Shown: positions 1 to 6,288, counted from the first letter of the stretch. The stretch: 6,307 nt of DNA from an uncultured Lysobacteraceae bacterium (GCA_946480705.1 CAMLLF010000251.1:1-6307); one strand, 5' to 3'. Notes: generated from the letters alone by a model not told the origin. Numbers and translations: made by a program.

Positions 1-203
1 CCGAAGAATTCTGCCGCCTGCTCGGCATCGATCCGAAGAAGGTGCACGCGATCTTTCCGGAGCACGGCAACATCGGTCCGGCCTCGGTGCCGATCGTGCT
101 GTCCAAGCTCAAGGAAATGGGCCGCCTGCAGAAGGGCAAGCGCGTCGCGCTGCTCGGCATCGGTTCGGGGCTGAACTGCTCGATGGCCGAAGTCGTCTGG
201 TAA
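1..203 (+). CDS. oleA: OleA, head-to-head acyl-CoA condensing enzyme (3' end only)
   Basis: The first complete codon is at 3 and the frame runs to TAA at 201-203, giving the last 66 residues of a thiolase-fold protein; the 5' part lies before the window. OleA condenses two long-chain acyl-CoAs in a non-decarboxylative Claisen reaction to a 2-alkyl-3-keto acid, the first step of bacterial olefin synthesis. Visible are the family's GNIGPAS segment (about residues 21-27 of the fragment), whose Asn is the expected third member of the Cys-His-Asn catalytic set, and the glycine-rich C-terminal strand GIGSGLNCSMAEVVW. The catalytic Cys and His would be upstream and cannot be checked. The ending fits OleA better than housekeeping FabH, which usually ends in a GGGFTWG-like strand. 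The call is strengthened by oleB and oleC downstream in the same orientation. Confidence 0.88.
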   Translation, partial: EEFCRLLGIDPKKVHAIFPEHGNIGPASVPIVLSKLKEMGRLQKGKRVALLGIGSGLNCSMAEVVW

Positions 204-211
204 ACCGCAAG

Positions 212-240
212 CGGGCCTGCACCGGCAGCGGTGCGGCCCG
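212..240 (+). other. GC-rich hairpin just after oleA
   Basis: Nine nucleotides after the oleA stop, 212-217 plus 219-223 pair with 230-234 plus 235-240, an 11-bp stem with a single bulged T at 218 and a 6-nt loop (224-229). No T-run follows, so it is not a classical intrinsic terminator. It could be a weak or attenuating terminator, or a 3' stabilising structure, that sets oleA expression apart from oleB. The structure is seen in the sequence; the role is inference. Confidence 0.45.
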
Positions 241-274
241 GCGGTCGTCCGATCGTTTCCGCTGCGGGCTCGGC

Positions 275-280
275 TATCAT
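275..280 (+). promoter_or_regulatory. Possible -10 element upstream of oleB
   Basis: TATCAT matches the sigma-70 -10 consensus at five of six positions and sits in an otherwise very GC-rich gap, about 45 nt before the preferred oleB start. No convincing -35 hexamer lies 16-18 nt upstream (252-258 reads ATCGTTT). If real, oleB and the genes after it could be transcribed independently of oleA, downstream of the 212-240 hairpin. The evidence is a single hexamer, so confidence is low. Confidence 0.3.
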
Positions 281-325
281 CCGGCCGCCGCGGCCCGCGC
301 CGCCTGACGAGTGCCGACTTCGCGC

Positions 326-1228
326 ATGCCAGTCCTACCCGACTACCCGTTCCGCGGACTGCGTTTCACTCACGCCAACGGCCTGAGTCAGCACTATCTC
401 GACGAAGGCGCGCGCAGCGCGCGGCCGGTCCTGATGCTGCACGGCAACCCGTCCTGGTCGTACTACTGGCGCCGGCTCGTGCTCGGCCTGCGCGACACGC
501 ACCGCTGCATCGTGCCCGATCACATCGGCATGGGCCTGTCGGACAAACCCGACGACAGCCGCTACGTCTACACGCTGCAGTCGCGCGTCGACGATCTCGA
601 CGCGCTCGTCGACCACCTGATCCGCAACGAAGGCGCGCCGGAACGCGGCTGGACGCTGGCCGTGCACGACTGGGGCGGCATGATCGGCATGGCCTGGGCC
701 TGCCGCCGGCCCGAACGCGTCGCGCGGCTCATCATCACGAACACGGCCGCCTTTCCGAATCCCAAGGGTCAGCGCCTGCCGGCCGCGCTGCGGCTCGGCC
801 GCGATTCGAAACTCGGCGAATGGCTGATTCTCAGGCACAACGCGTTCGCGCGCGGTGCGGCGCGCTGGGGCGTCACGACGCCGCTGCAGCCCGAGGTGCG
901 CGACGCGTTCCTCGCGCCATACGACACGCCGGCCAACCGATTGTCGACCGTGCGCTTCGTGCAGGACATTCCGCTTGGCCGCGGAGACCGCGCCTGGGAT
1001 CTGGTCGAGCGCACGGGACGCGACCTCGGCCAGTTCGGCGACCGGCCGATGCTGATCGGCTGGGGCCTGCGCGATTTCGTGTTCGACAAGGCGTTTCTTG
1101 CCGAATGGCGCCGGCGTTTTCCGGGCGCCGAAGCGCACGAATACGCGCAGGCCGGACACTACCTGCTCGAGGATGCGCACGATCATCTGATTCCCTCGGT
1201 GCGCGCATTCCTGCAGCGCACGGGCTGA
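326..1228 (+). CDS. oleB: OleB, beta-lactone decarboxylase (alpha/beta hydrolase, haloalkane-dehalogenase-like)
   Basis: 300 aa from ATG 326. OleB removes CO2 from the cis-beta-lactone made by OleC and releases a long-chain cis-alkene. Counting from this ATG, the oxyanion/active-site segment HGNPSWS is at 39-45. The nucleophile elbow VHDWGG puts Asp115 as nucleophile with Trp116 beside it. The acid is probably Asp250 in WGLRDFVFD, and the base is His278 in AGHYLLED. The Asn of HGNP and the Trp after the nucleophile match the halide-site residues of haloalkane dehalogenases, the known relatives of OleB. An in-frame GTG at 311 would add five residues. I prefer the ATG because homologues start close to the LPDYPF segment and it places the triad near the numbering I recall for the Xanthomonas enzyme. 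Neither start has a clear Shine-Dalgarno. The alternative call is a dehalogenase, but the ole neighbours favour OleB. Confidence 0.93.
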   Translation: MPVLPDYPFRGLRFTHANGLSQHYLDEGARSARPVLMLHGNPSWSYYWRRLVLGLRDTHRCIVPDHIGMGLSDKPDDSRYVYTLQSRVDDLDALVDHLIRNEGAPERGWTLAVHDWGGMIGMAWACRRPERVARLIITNTAAFPNPKGQRLPAALRLGRDSKLGEWLILRHNAFARGAARWGVTTPLQPEVRDAFLAPYDTPANRLSTVRFVQDIPLGRGDRAWDLVERTGRDLGQFGDRPMLIGWGLRDFVFDKAFLAEWRRRFPGAEAHEYAQAGHYLLEDAHDHLIPSVRAFLQRTG

Positions 1229-1247
1229 ACTTCACGGAGGCGACGCG

Positions 1248-1973
1248 ATGAGCGGATTCTCGGACGGCTGGCGCTGGAGCGAACTCGCCGGACTCGCGGC
1301 GCTGACGCTGGTCCTGCTCGTGCTCTGGCAGATCCCCGGCGTCGGGCTCGTGGTCTATCCGTTCCGGCTGTTCGGCACCTTCGTGCACGAGATCAGCCAC
1401 GGACTGGCGGCGCTCGCGACCGGCGGCGACTTCCACCGCTTCACCGTGAGTCCCGATCTTTCGGGCCTCGCCTGGTCGGCCGGCGGCTGGCGCTGGGTCA
1501 TCTCGAGCGCCGGCTACATCGGCAGTGCAGTGTTCGGCGGCGTGCTGATCCTGCTCGCCGCGCGCGGCGTCGCTTCGCGCGTGCTGCTGATGGCGCTCGG
1601 CATCGTGCTCGGCGTGCTGTGCCTGCTGTTCGTGCGCAATCTGTTCGGCATCGCGACCGGGCTCGCGCTCGCCGCGGCGATGTTCCTCGCCGGCCTGCGC
1701 CTGCGTCCGCCGTGGAGCGACATCCTGCTGATGGTGCTCGCGCTGCAGCTCGTGCTCGACGGCTTCAACAGCCTGTTCACGCTGCTGCGCCTGTCGGCCG
1801 CGAGCAACGTGCAGACCGACGCGCTGAGCATGGCCCAGGCGACCGGCATCCCGGCCGTGATCTGGACCGTGGTCTGGGCCGCCCTCTCGCTCGCGATGCT
1901 GCTGTTCACGCTGCGACTCGCGTACCGGCGGCGCATTGCGCCGGCGGCGGCTGTGCCGGGACGGCTGACGTGA
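1248..1973 (+). CDS. M50B-like membrane zinc metalloprotease family protein
   Basis: 241 aa, with ATG preceded by GGAGG at 1236-1240, seven nt away, and only 19 nt after the oleB stop, so very likely co-translated with it. The chain is hydrophobic with about five or six membrane segments (roughly 13-34, 83-104, 110-127, 131-148, 158-179 and 203-224). HEISHG at 47-52 is the HExxH zinc-site signature (His47, Glu48, His51). It is followed by a TGGDFHRF strand and the SSAGYIGS motif at 86-93, an order typical of the small M50B-like family, relatives of site-2 proteases. Asp171 in LDGFNSL is a candidate third metal ligand. No PDZ domain is present. The substrate is unknown. Its place between oleB and oleC suggests a link to olefin synthesis or to the membrane receiving the product, but that is inference, and proteolytic activity is not shown. 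Confidence 0.85.
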   Translation: MSGFSDGWRWSELAGLAALTLVLLVLWQIPGVGLVVYPFRLFGTFVHEISHGLAALATGGDFHRFTVSPDLSGLAWSAGGWRWVISSAGYIGSAVFGGVLILLAARGVASRVLLMALGIVLGVLCLLFVRNLFGIATGLALAAAMFLAGLRLRPPWSDILLMVLALQLVLDGFNSLFTLLRLSAASNVQTDALSMAQATGIPAVIWTVVWAALSLAMLLFTLRLAYRRRIAPAAAVPGRLT

Positions 1974-1984
1974 CGCCGACAAGC

Positions 1985-2034
1985 CCCTCTCTTCCGACAT
2001 CGTCGGGGGAGAGGGCCGGGGCGAGGGGGAGAGG
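1985..2034. repeat. REP-like hairpin repeat, copy 1
   Basis: Bases 1985-1998 pair with 2002-2015 in a 14-bp stem with two G-T wobbles and a 3-nt loop. A purine-rich tail follows (2018-2034) that repeats GGGGGAGAGG, first at 2005-2014 and again at 2025-2034. The composition, a GGGAGAGGG arm followed by a GGGGCGAGGGG tail, resembles intergenic repeats that are common in GC-rich proteobacterial genomes. It begins 11 nt after the stop of the M50-like gene, so it may also act as a transcript 3'-end structure. Family membership rests on memory and needs a genome search. Confidence 0.55.
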
Positions 2035-2130
2035 TCTGCGCGCGCGCTCGTCTTCGATGATTGCGACGACGGATCAGCGCGCCGGCGACAAGCTCGCAGT
2101 GCCGCGTGCCGAGAATGCTCCCCACCTCAC

Positions 2131-2171
2131 GCAACCCTTTTCGCCAAGCGAGCTTGCGGGAAAGGGCTTGC
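2131..2171. repeat. REP-like hairpin repeat, copy 2, opposite orientation
   Basis: A long imperfect hairpin: GCAACCCTTTTCGC (2131-2144) pairs with GCGGGAAAGGGCTTGC (2156-2171) allowing two bulged bases, and AAG/CTT at the tip closes on CGAG. The preceding CCCCACCTCAC (2120-2130) is pyrimidine-rich, and the whole resembles the reverse complement of copy 1: tail first, then a CCCTTTT-type arm. It ends 21 nt before the oleC start. It contains no useful Shine-Dalgarno for oleC and could fold in the oleC leader. Confidence 0.45.
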
Positions 2172-2192
2172 GCTCCCGGCCGACTTCCGCGC

Positions 2193-3857
2193 ATGACTGA
2201 AACTGCCAACATCGCCAGCGCGCTCAGCGAAATGGCGAAGCTCCGCCCCGACGCCGTCGCGCTGCGCGTGCCGCAGCGCGCGTCGCGCACGGGCGAACTG
2301 CCGCCGTACCTCGACATCGGCTATGCCGAACTCGATGCCGCGAGCGATCACAGTGCGGCGGCATTGGCCGCTGCCGGCATCGCGCGCGGAATGAAGACGG
2401 CGCTGATGGTGCGGCCCGGCCGCGAGCTGTTCGTGCTGATGTTCGCGCTGTTCAAGCTCGGCGCGGTGCCGGTGCTCATCGATCCGGGCATCGACAGGCG
2501 CGCGCTGCGGCAGTGTCTCGACGAAGCCGCGCCGGAAGCCTTCGTCGGCATTCCGCTCGCCCAGATCGCGCGCATCGTGCTGCGCTGGGCGAGCCGCTCG
2601 GTGCGCGTCGTGGTCACGGTCGGCGGGCCGTTCGGCTGGGGCGGCAGGCGCCTGCAGCAGCTGCGCGAGGTCGTGCCGACGCTGCGGCTTCCCGCGGCGC
2701 CGACGCGGCCCGACGAACTCGCGGCGATCCTGTTCACCTCGGGCTCGACCGGCGTGCCGAAGGGCGTGGAATACCTGCACCGGCATTTCCTCGCCCAGGT
2801 CGAGCTGCTGCGCGAGGCGTTCGCGCTGTCGCCGGGGCATGTGAACATGCCCACGTTTCCACCTTTTGCCTTGTTCGATCCGGCGCTCGGCTCGACCTCG
2901 GTCATTCCCGACATGGATCCGACGCGCCCGGCCGGCGCCGATCCGCGCAAGCTCGTCGCCGCGATCGAGCGCTACGGCGTCGACATGCTGTTCGGCTCGC
3001 CCGCGCTGCTCGACACGCTGTCGCGCCACTGCGAGCGGCACGGTGTGCGCCTGCCGGGTCTGCGCCGCGTGATTTCCGCCGGTGCGCCGGTAGCGCCGGC
3101 GATACTCGCGCGGCTCAGGCCGTGGCTCGATCCGGCGGCCGAGATCTACACGCCCTACGGCGCGACCGAATGCCTGCCGCTGGCCGTCATCGAAAGCGCG
3201 GAGCTGCTGCACGACACGCGCACGGCGACCGAGCGCGGCGCCGGCACCTGCGTCGGCCGTCCGCTCGCGGCGAACACGGTGCGCATCATCGCGATCAGCG
3301 ACGAGGCCATCGCCGACTGGAGCGGCGTGCGCGAACTGCCCGTCGGCGAGGTCGGCGAAATCACCGTCGCCGGGCCGACCACCACCGAGGCCTATCACGC
3401 GCGGCCCGCGGCGACGGCGCTGGCCAAGATCCGCGACGGCGCGCGCATCGTGCATCGCATGGGCGATCTCGGCTATTTCGACGCGCAGGGCCGGCTCTGG
3501 TTCTGCGGGCGCAAGTCGCAGCGCGTGCGCACCGCGGCGGGCGACCTTTATACCGAACAGGCCGAGCCGATCTTCAACGCGATCGCCGGCGTGCGCCGCA
3601 GCGCGCTGGTCGGCGTCGGCGCCGCGGACGCGCAGCAGCCCGTCATCGTGCTCGAACTCGAGGCCGGCGCGACGGACGCGGCCGAACGCATCGAAGCCGA
3701 GGCGCTCAACTGCGCGGCCGGCTTCGCCCATACGCGCGGCATCGCGCGCGTGCTGTTCCATCCGCGCTTTCCGGTCGACATCCGCCACAACGCCAAGATC
3801 GGCCGCGAAACGCTGGCGCGCTGGGCCGGCACGAAGCTCGGCATGCCGGCGCGCTGA
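2193..3857 (+). CDS. oleC: OleC, ATP-dependent beta-lactone synthetase (ANL adenylating family)
   Basis: 554 aa from ATG 2193, the usual size for OleC. It activates a 2-alkyl-3-hydroxy acid with ATP and closes it to a beta-lactone, releasing AMP and PPi. ANL motifs are in order: P-loop TSGSTGVPKG at 182-191, YGATE at 322-326, GDLGYFD at 424-430 with the ribose-binding Asp425, the hinge-region GRK at 439-441, and the C-terminal catalytic Lys535 in HNAKIG. The OleC hallmark, running from PTFPPFALFDPALG into IPDMDPTRPA (220-247), separates it from ordinary acyl-CoA synthetases. The frame stays open upstream to 2061, but that stretch runs through the repeat and has no family resemblance, so I reject the longer start. 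No clear Shine-Dalgarno precedes 2193. In OleB-less clusters the homologous enzyme yields beta-lactone natural products; here an intact OleB points to alkene. Confidence 0.93.
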   Translation: MTETANIASALSEMAKLRPDAVALRVPQRASRTGELPPYLDIGYAELDAASDHSAAALAAAGIARGMKTALMVRPGRELFVLMFALFKLGAVPVLIDPGIDRRALRQCLDEAAPEAFVGIPLAQIARIVLRWASRSVRVVVTVGGPFGWGGRRLQQLREVVPTLRLPAAPTRPDELAAILFTSGSTGVPKGVEYLHRHFLAQVELLREAFALSPGHVNMPTFPPFALFDPALGSTSVIPDMDPTRPAGADPRKLVAAIERYGVDMLFGSPALLDTLSRHCERHGVRLPGLRRVISAGAPVAPAILARLRPWLDPAAEIYTPYGATECLPLAVIESAELLHDTRTATERGAGTCVGRPLAANTVRIIAISDEAIADWSGVRELPVGEVGEITVAGPTTTEAYHARPAATALAKIRDGARIVHRMGDLGYFDAQGRLWFCGRKSQRVRTAAGDLYTEQAEPIFNAIAGVRRSALVGVGAADAQQPVIVLELEAGATDAAERIEAEALNCAAGFAHTRGIARVLFHPRFPVDIRHNAKIGRETLARWAGTKLGMPAR

Positions 3858-3948
3858 GCGCTTGTCCGCGATCTTCCTTATGGCTCTTGCGTCGTCGGCG
3901 CCGCTTGCGCTCTGCTAGCGGCCTCCGTTCCTTCCGCGTCGAATTCCT

Positions 3949-4821
3949 ATGCAACACGCCATCCGTGCCGGCTTCGTCGGCCTCGGCGCCATGGGCTGGT
4001 CCATGGCCGCACACTTGCACCAGCGCGGCCTGCTCGCCGCGGTCGCCAATCGCAGTCCCGACAAGGCGCAGCGCTTCGCCGCGGCGCACGAGGGCACGAT
4101 CGCGGCAACCGCGGATACGATTGCACAATGCTGCAATGTGGTCGTGCTGTGCGTCAGCGCCGACAGCGACGTGATCGACGTCAGCCGGACGGTCGCCGCC
4201 GCGGCGGCGCCGGGCACGATCGTCGTCGACCACTCGACCGTATCCTCGACGACCGCGAGCGCCGCCGCCGCCCTGTTGCGTGCCGCGGGCGGCGACTTCG
4301 TCGACGCGCCGGTCTCCGGCGGCGTCGAGGGCGCGAAGAACGGCAAGCTGTCGATCATGGCCGGCGGCGAAGCCGCGACGCTCGCCCGCGTGCGCCCGGT
4401 GCTCGACGCCTATGCCGCGCGCGTCACGCACATGGGTCCGGTCGGCGCGGGACAGAACACGAAGGCCGTCAATCAGGTGCTGATCGCGGGCATCGCCCAG
4501 GCCGTTACCGAAGGGCTCGCGCTCGGCGAAGCGCTGGGCCTCGCGCCCGACGCGCTGCTGCCGACGCTCGCCGCCGGCGCCGCCGGCAACTGGTTCCTGG
4601 ACAAGCGCGGCGCAACGATGCTCGCGAACCAGTTCAGCGTCGGCTTCAAGCTCGGGCTGCTGCACAAGGATCTGCGCATCGTGCGCGACCTCGCGCTGGC
4701 CGCGGGCACCGATCGCAGCGTCATCGAGAAGTCGCTGGCCGACTACGCCGAACTCATGGCGCGCGGCCATGCCGACGACGACATCTCCGCGCTGATCCGC
4801 CTGAAGCGACCGCAGGTCTGA
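3949..4821 (+). CDS. NAD(P)-dependent beta-hydroxyacid dehydrogenase (3-hydroxyisobutyrate dehydrogenase family)
   Basis: 290 aa, full length for the family. An N-terminal Rossmann domain has GFVGLGAMG at 8-16. The substrate-binding motif DAPVSGG lies at 119-125. The catalytic helix GAGQNTKAVNQ at 167-177 has the expected Lys172 and Asn176, and a second conserved Lys240 sits in LLHKDLR of the helical C-terminal domain. Relatives oxidise 3-hydroxyisobutyrate or reduce tartronate semialdehyde, succinic semialdehyde or glyoxylate; the sequence does not settle which. Asn34-Arg35 (ANRSPDK) after the second beta strand, in place of an acidic residue, hints at NADP(H), as in the glyoxylate/semialdehyde reductase branch. 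That is weak evidence. It starts 91 nt after oleC without a visible Shine-Dalgarno. It is not OleD, which is a short-chain dehydrogenase/epimerase-type protein; a role with the ole genes is possible but unproven. Confidence 0.87.
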   Translation: MQHAIRAGFVGLGAMGWSMAAHLHQRGLLAAVANRSPDKAQRFAAAHEGTIAATADTIAQCCNVVVLCVSADSDVIDVSRTVAAAAAPGTIVVDHSTVSSTTASAAAALLRAAGGDFVDAPVSGGVEGAKNGKLSIMAGGEAATLARVRPVLDAYAARVTHMGPVGAGQNTKAVNQVLIAGIAQAVTEGLALGEALGLAPDALLPTLAAGAAGNWFLDKRGATMLANQFSVGFKLGLLHKDLRIVRDLALAAGTDRSVIEKSLADYAELMARGHADDDISALIRLKRPQV

Positions 4822-4830
4822 AGCGATGTG

Positions 4831-4850
4831 CGCGCCGTCACGACGGCGCG
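4831..4850 (+). terminator. GC hairpin after the dehydrogenase gene (weak terminator candidate)
   Basis: CGCGCCGT (4831-4838) and ACGGCGCG (4843-4850) form a perfect 8-bp stem with a CACG loop, nine nt after the stop at 4821. No T-run follows, only TTT at 4862-4865. It may separate the upstream genes from the sugar dehydrogenase, which has its own ribosome binding site 56 nt further on. Structure seen, function inferred. Confidence 0.4.
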
Positions 4851-4905
4851 ACGTCGCACTGGTTTCGTCACGTACCTAGGCGTACAAGGGCAGTCTTCCC
4901 TGGAC

Positions 4906-4910
4906 GGAGA
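4906..4910 (+). promoter_or_regulatory. Ribosome binding site fixing the sugar dehydrogenase start
   Basis: GGAGA lies seven nt before ATG 4918. This decides the start against an in-frame GTG at 4828, which would add 30 residues, begin inside the 4831-4850 hairpin region and bury the signal peptide behind an arginine-rich stretch. Confidence 0.75.
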
Positions 4911-4917
4911 TCCCCTC

Positions 4918-6237
4918 ATGCGTCTCACTAGCGCTGTCGCGGCCGCACTGCTGGCCGCCGTATCGGTTCCCGCGGCGGCGGCACCGCCGGCCGGCATGTT
5001 CCTGGCCCGCGTGCCGAACGCGTCGACCACGTTTTCCACGCCGGTTGCGCTGCGCGCGCCGAACGACGGCAGCGGTCGTCTGTTCGTCGTCGAGAAGGGC
5101 GGCAACATCCGCGTCATCAAGAACGGTGCGGCGTTGCCGACGCCGTTCCTCACGCTCGGCGTGACCCAGTCCAGCGAAAGCGGCCTGCTCGGCCTCGCCT
5201 TCCATCCGAACTTCGGCCTGGCCGGCCAACCTCACAACACCGAGTTCTACATCTTCTACACGCGGCCGAGCGGGGATCCGCGGCTGGGCACGACACCCGA
5301 TCAGGTCGTTGCGCGCTACACCGTGCCGAGCCTGACCTCCGACGTCGCCAACACGAACGGAACCATCATCCTGCGTCTGCCGGATCTGGCCGGCAACCAT
5401 AACGGCGGCGACATCCATTTCGGCCGCGACGGCTATCTGTACATTTCCTCGGGCGACAGCGGCGACCAGAACAATCCGCACGGCTTCGCCGAATGCCTCT
5501 GGAAAAAGCCGGCCGACAACAACCGCAACTCCTGCGGCACGAATCCGTCGGGCATCCAGTACTTCATGCTCGGCCACATGCTGCGCATCGACGTCGACAC
5601 GCGCGGCGGCGCGGTCGGAAACGACATGTGCGGCTCCAGCGGCATCTCGCCGGCGGAATATTCGATTCCCGGCGCCAATCCGCACGTCGGCACGAGCAAC
5701 ACCTGCGACGAGATCTGGGCTTCGGGCTTCCGCAATCCGTGGCGCTTCAGCTTCGACCGGCTCGACCATCGCCTGATCATCGGCGACGTCGGCCAGGGCA
5801 GCTGGGAGGAAATCACGGTCGCTCCCGACGGCGCCGGCGGTCTCGACCACGGCTGGAGCCGCTGCGAGGGACGCCACTATTTCACGACCCCGGGCAGCGG
5901 CACGAACTGTCCGTCGGCGACCTCGACGATCGCGCCGGTCATCGAATACGGCCATTCGAGCGCCTGCGCCGTGACCGGCGGCTTCGTCTACCGCGGTCCC
6001 TACGTGCCGATGCGCGGCACGTATTTCTACGGCGATTCCTGCAGCAGCGACCTGTGGTGGTCGGAATCGACCGGCGGCACCTGGGATTCCGGCGGCGTGA
6101 ACCGCCTGACCGGCCTCGGCACCGGTTCGATTTATGGTTTTGGCGAAGACGTCGACGGCAACATCTACATCACGCGCAGCAACGGCCAGATCCACCGGAT
6201 CACGACGGATCAGATCTTCGAGGACGATTTCGAGTAA
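4918..6237 (+). CDS. Secreted PQQ-dependent sugar dehydrogenase (glucose/sorbosone dehydrogenase family)
   Basis: 439 aa. The first 21-22 residues (MRLTSAVAAALLAAVSVPAAA) form a Sec signal peptide, probably cut after an Ala near 21-22, so it acts in the periplasm or outside the cell. The rest is a six-bladed beta-propeller of the soluble glucose/aldose dehydrogenase family, which oxidises sugars using PQQ. Family blocks in order: SGLLGLAFHPNF (88-99); AGNHNGGDIHFGRDG (158-172) with likely catalytic His161; LRIDVD (222-227); EIWASGFRNPWRFSFD (265-280) with Arg272; and TGGFVYRG (353-360) with YGD (371-373). Eight cysteines are present in the mature chain, two of them (193, 206) in an insertion of about 25 residues between ISSGDSGD and LRIDVD. 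The last residues IFEDDFE form an acidic-aromatic tail. PQQ use is inferred from the family and the sugar substrate is unknown. No pqq genes are in the window. Confidence 0.88.
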   Translation: MRLTSAVAAALLAAVSVPAAAAPPAGMFLARVPNASTTFSTPVALRAPNDGSGRLFVVEKGGNIRVIKNGAALPTPFLTLGVTQSSESGLLGLAFHPNFGLAGQPHNTEFYIFYTRPSGDPRLGTTPDQVVARYTVPSLTSDVANTNGTIILRLPDLAGNHNGGDIHFGRDGYLYISSGDSGDQNNPHGFAECLWKKPADNNRNSCGTNPSGIQYFMLGHMLRIDVDTRGGAVGNDMCGSSGISPAEYSIPGANPHVGTSNTCDEIWASGFRNPWRFSFDRLDHRLIIGDVGQGSWEEITVAPDGAGGLDHGWSRCEGRHYFTTPGSGTNCPSATSTIAPVIEYGHSSACAVTGGFVYRGPYVPMRGTYFYGDSCSSDLWWSESTGGTWDSGGVNRLTGLGTGSIYGFGEDVDGNIYITRSNGQIHRITTDQIFEDDFE

Positions 6238-6258
6238 GAAACAGCGATCAGCAGACGA

Positions 6259-6288
6259 GAAACAGGGGAGCACGAGCTCCCCTGTTTC
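6259..6288 (+). terminator. Strong hairpin terminator after the sugar dehydrogenase
   Basis: GAAACAGGGGAGC (6259-6271) and GCTCCCCTGTTTC (6276-6288) form a perfect 13-bp stem with an ACGA tetraloop, 22 nt after the stop codon. The A-rich 5' base and T-rich 3' arm are terminator-like, although the downstream T-run is poor (CTTGCGGTTT). The near-symmetry means it could also serve a convergent gene beyond the window. Confidence 0.75.

Noticed and set aside
2061..2192. N-terminal extension of oleC to an upstream ATG
   Set aside because: The extra 44 residues are Arg/Pro-rich, cross the second hairpin repeat and have no resemblance to OleC proteins; ATG 2193 gives the usual length.
2127..3788. 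A 553-codon open frame on the minus strand opposite oleC
   Set aside because: It is rich in Arg, Ala, His and Gln with no recognisable domain, as expected from the complement of a GC3-rich gene. oleC has a full set of family motifs on the plus strand.
3887..3918. TTGCGT ... TGCTAG as a promoter for the beta-hydroxyacid dehydrogenase
   Set aside because: The -10 matches only a couple of consensus positions and the 20-nt spacer is too long.
2513..4174. A long plus-strand open frame overlapping oleC and the next gene
   Set aside because: Its Arg/Ala-rich translation crosses two well-supported genes and the gap between them, which is typical of an out-of-frame shadow in GC-rich DNA.
4870..4886. 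Palindrome-like GTACCTAGGCGTAC as an operator upstream of the sugar dehydrogenase
   Set aside because: The symmetry is short and broken by one extra base, and no regulator gene is nearby, so chance cannot be excluded.
4828..4917. GTG start 30 codons upstream of the sugar dehydrogenase
   Set aside because: It has no Shine-Dalgarno and would hide the signal peptide; ATG 4918 has GGAGA at proper spacing and starts a clean Sec signal.
4876..6273. A 465-codon open frame on the minus strand opposite the sugar dehydrogenase
   Set aside because: Low-complexity Ala/Val/Arg/Asp composition with no motif, and it runs into the terminator hairpin. The plus-strand gene has a signal peptide and family blocks.
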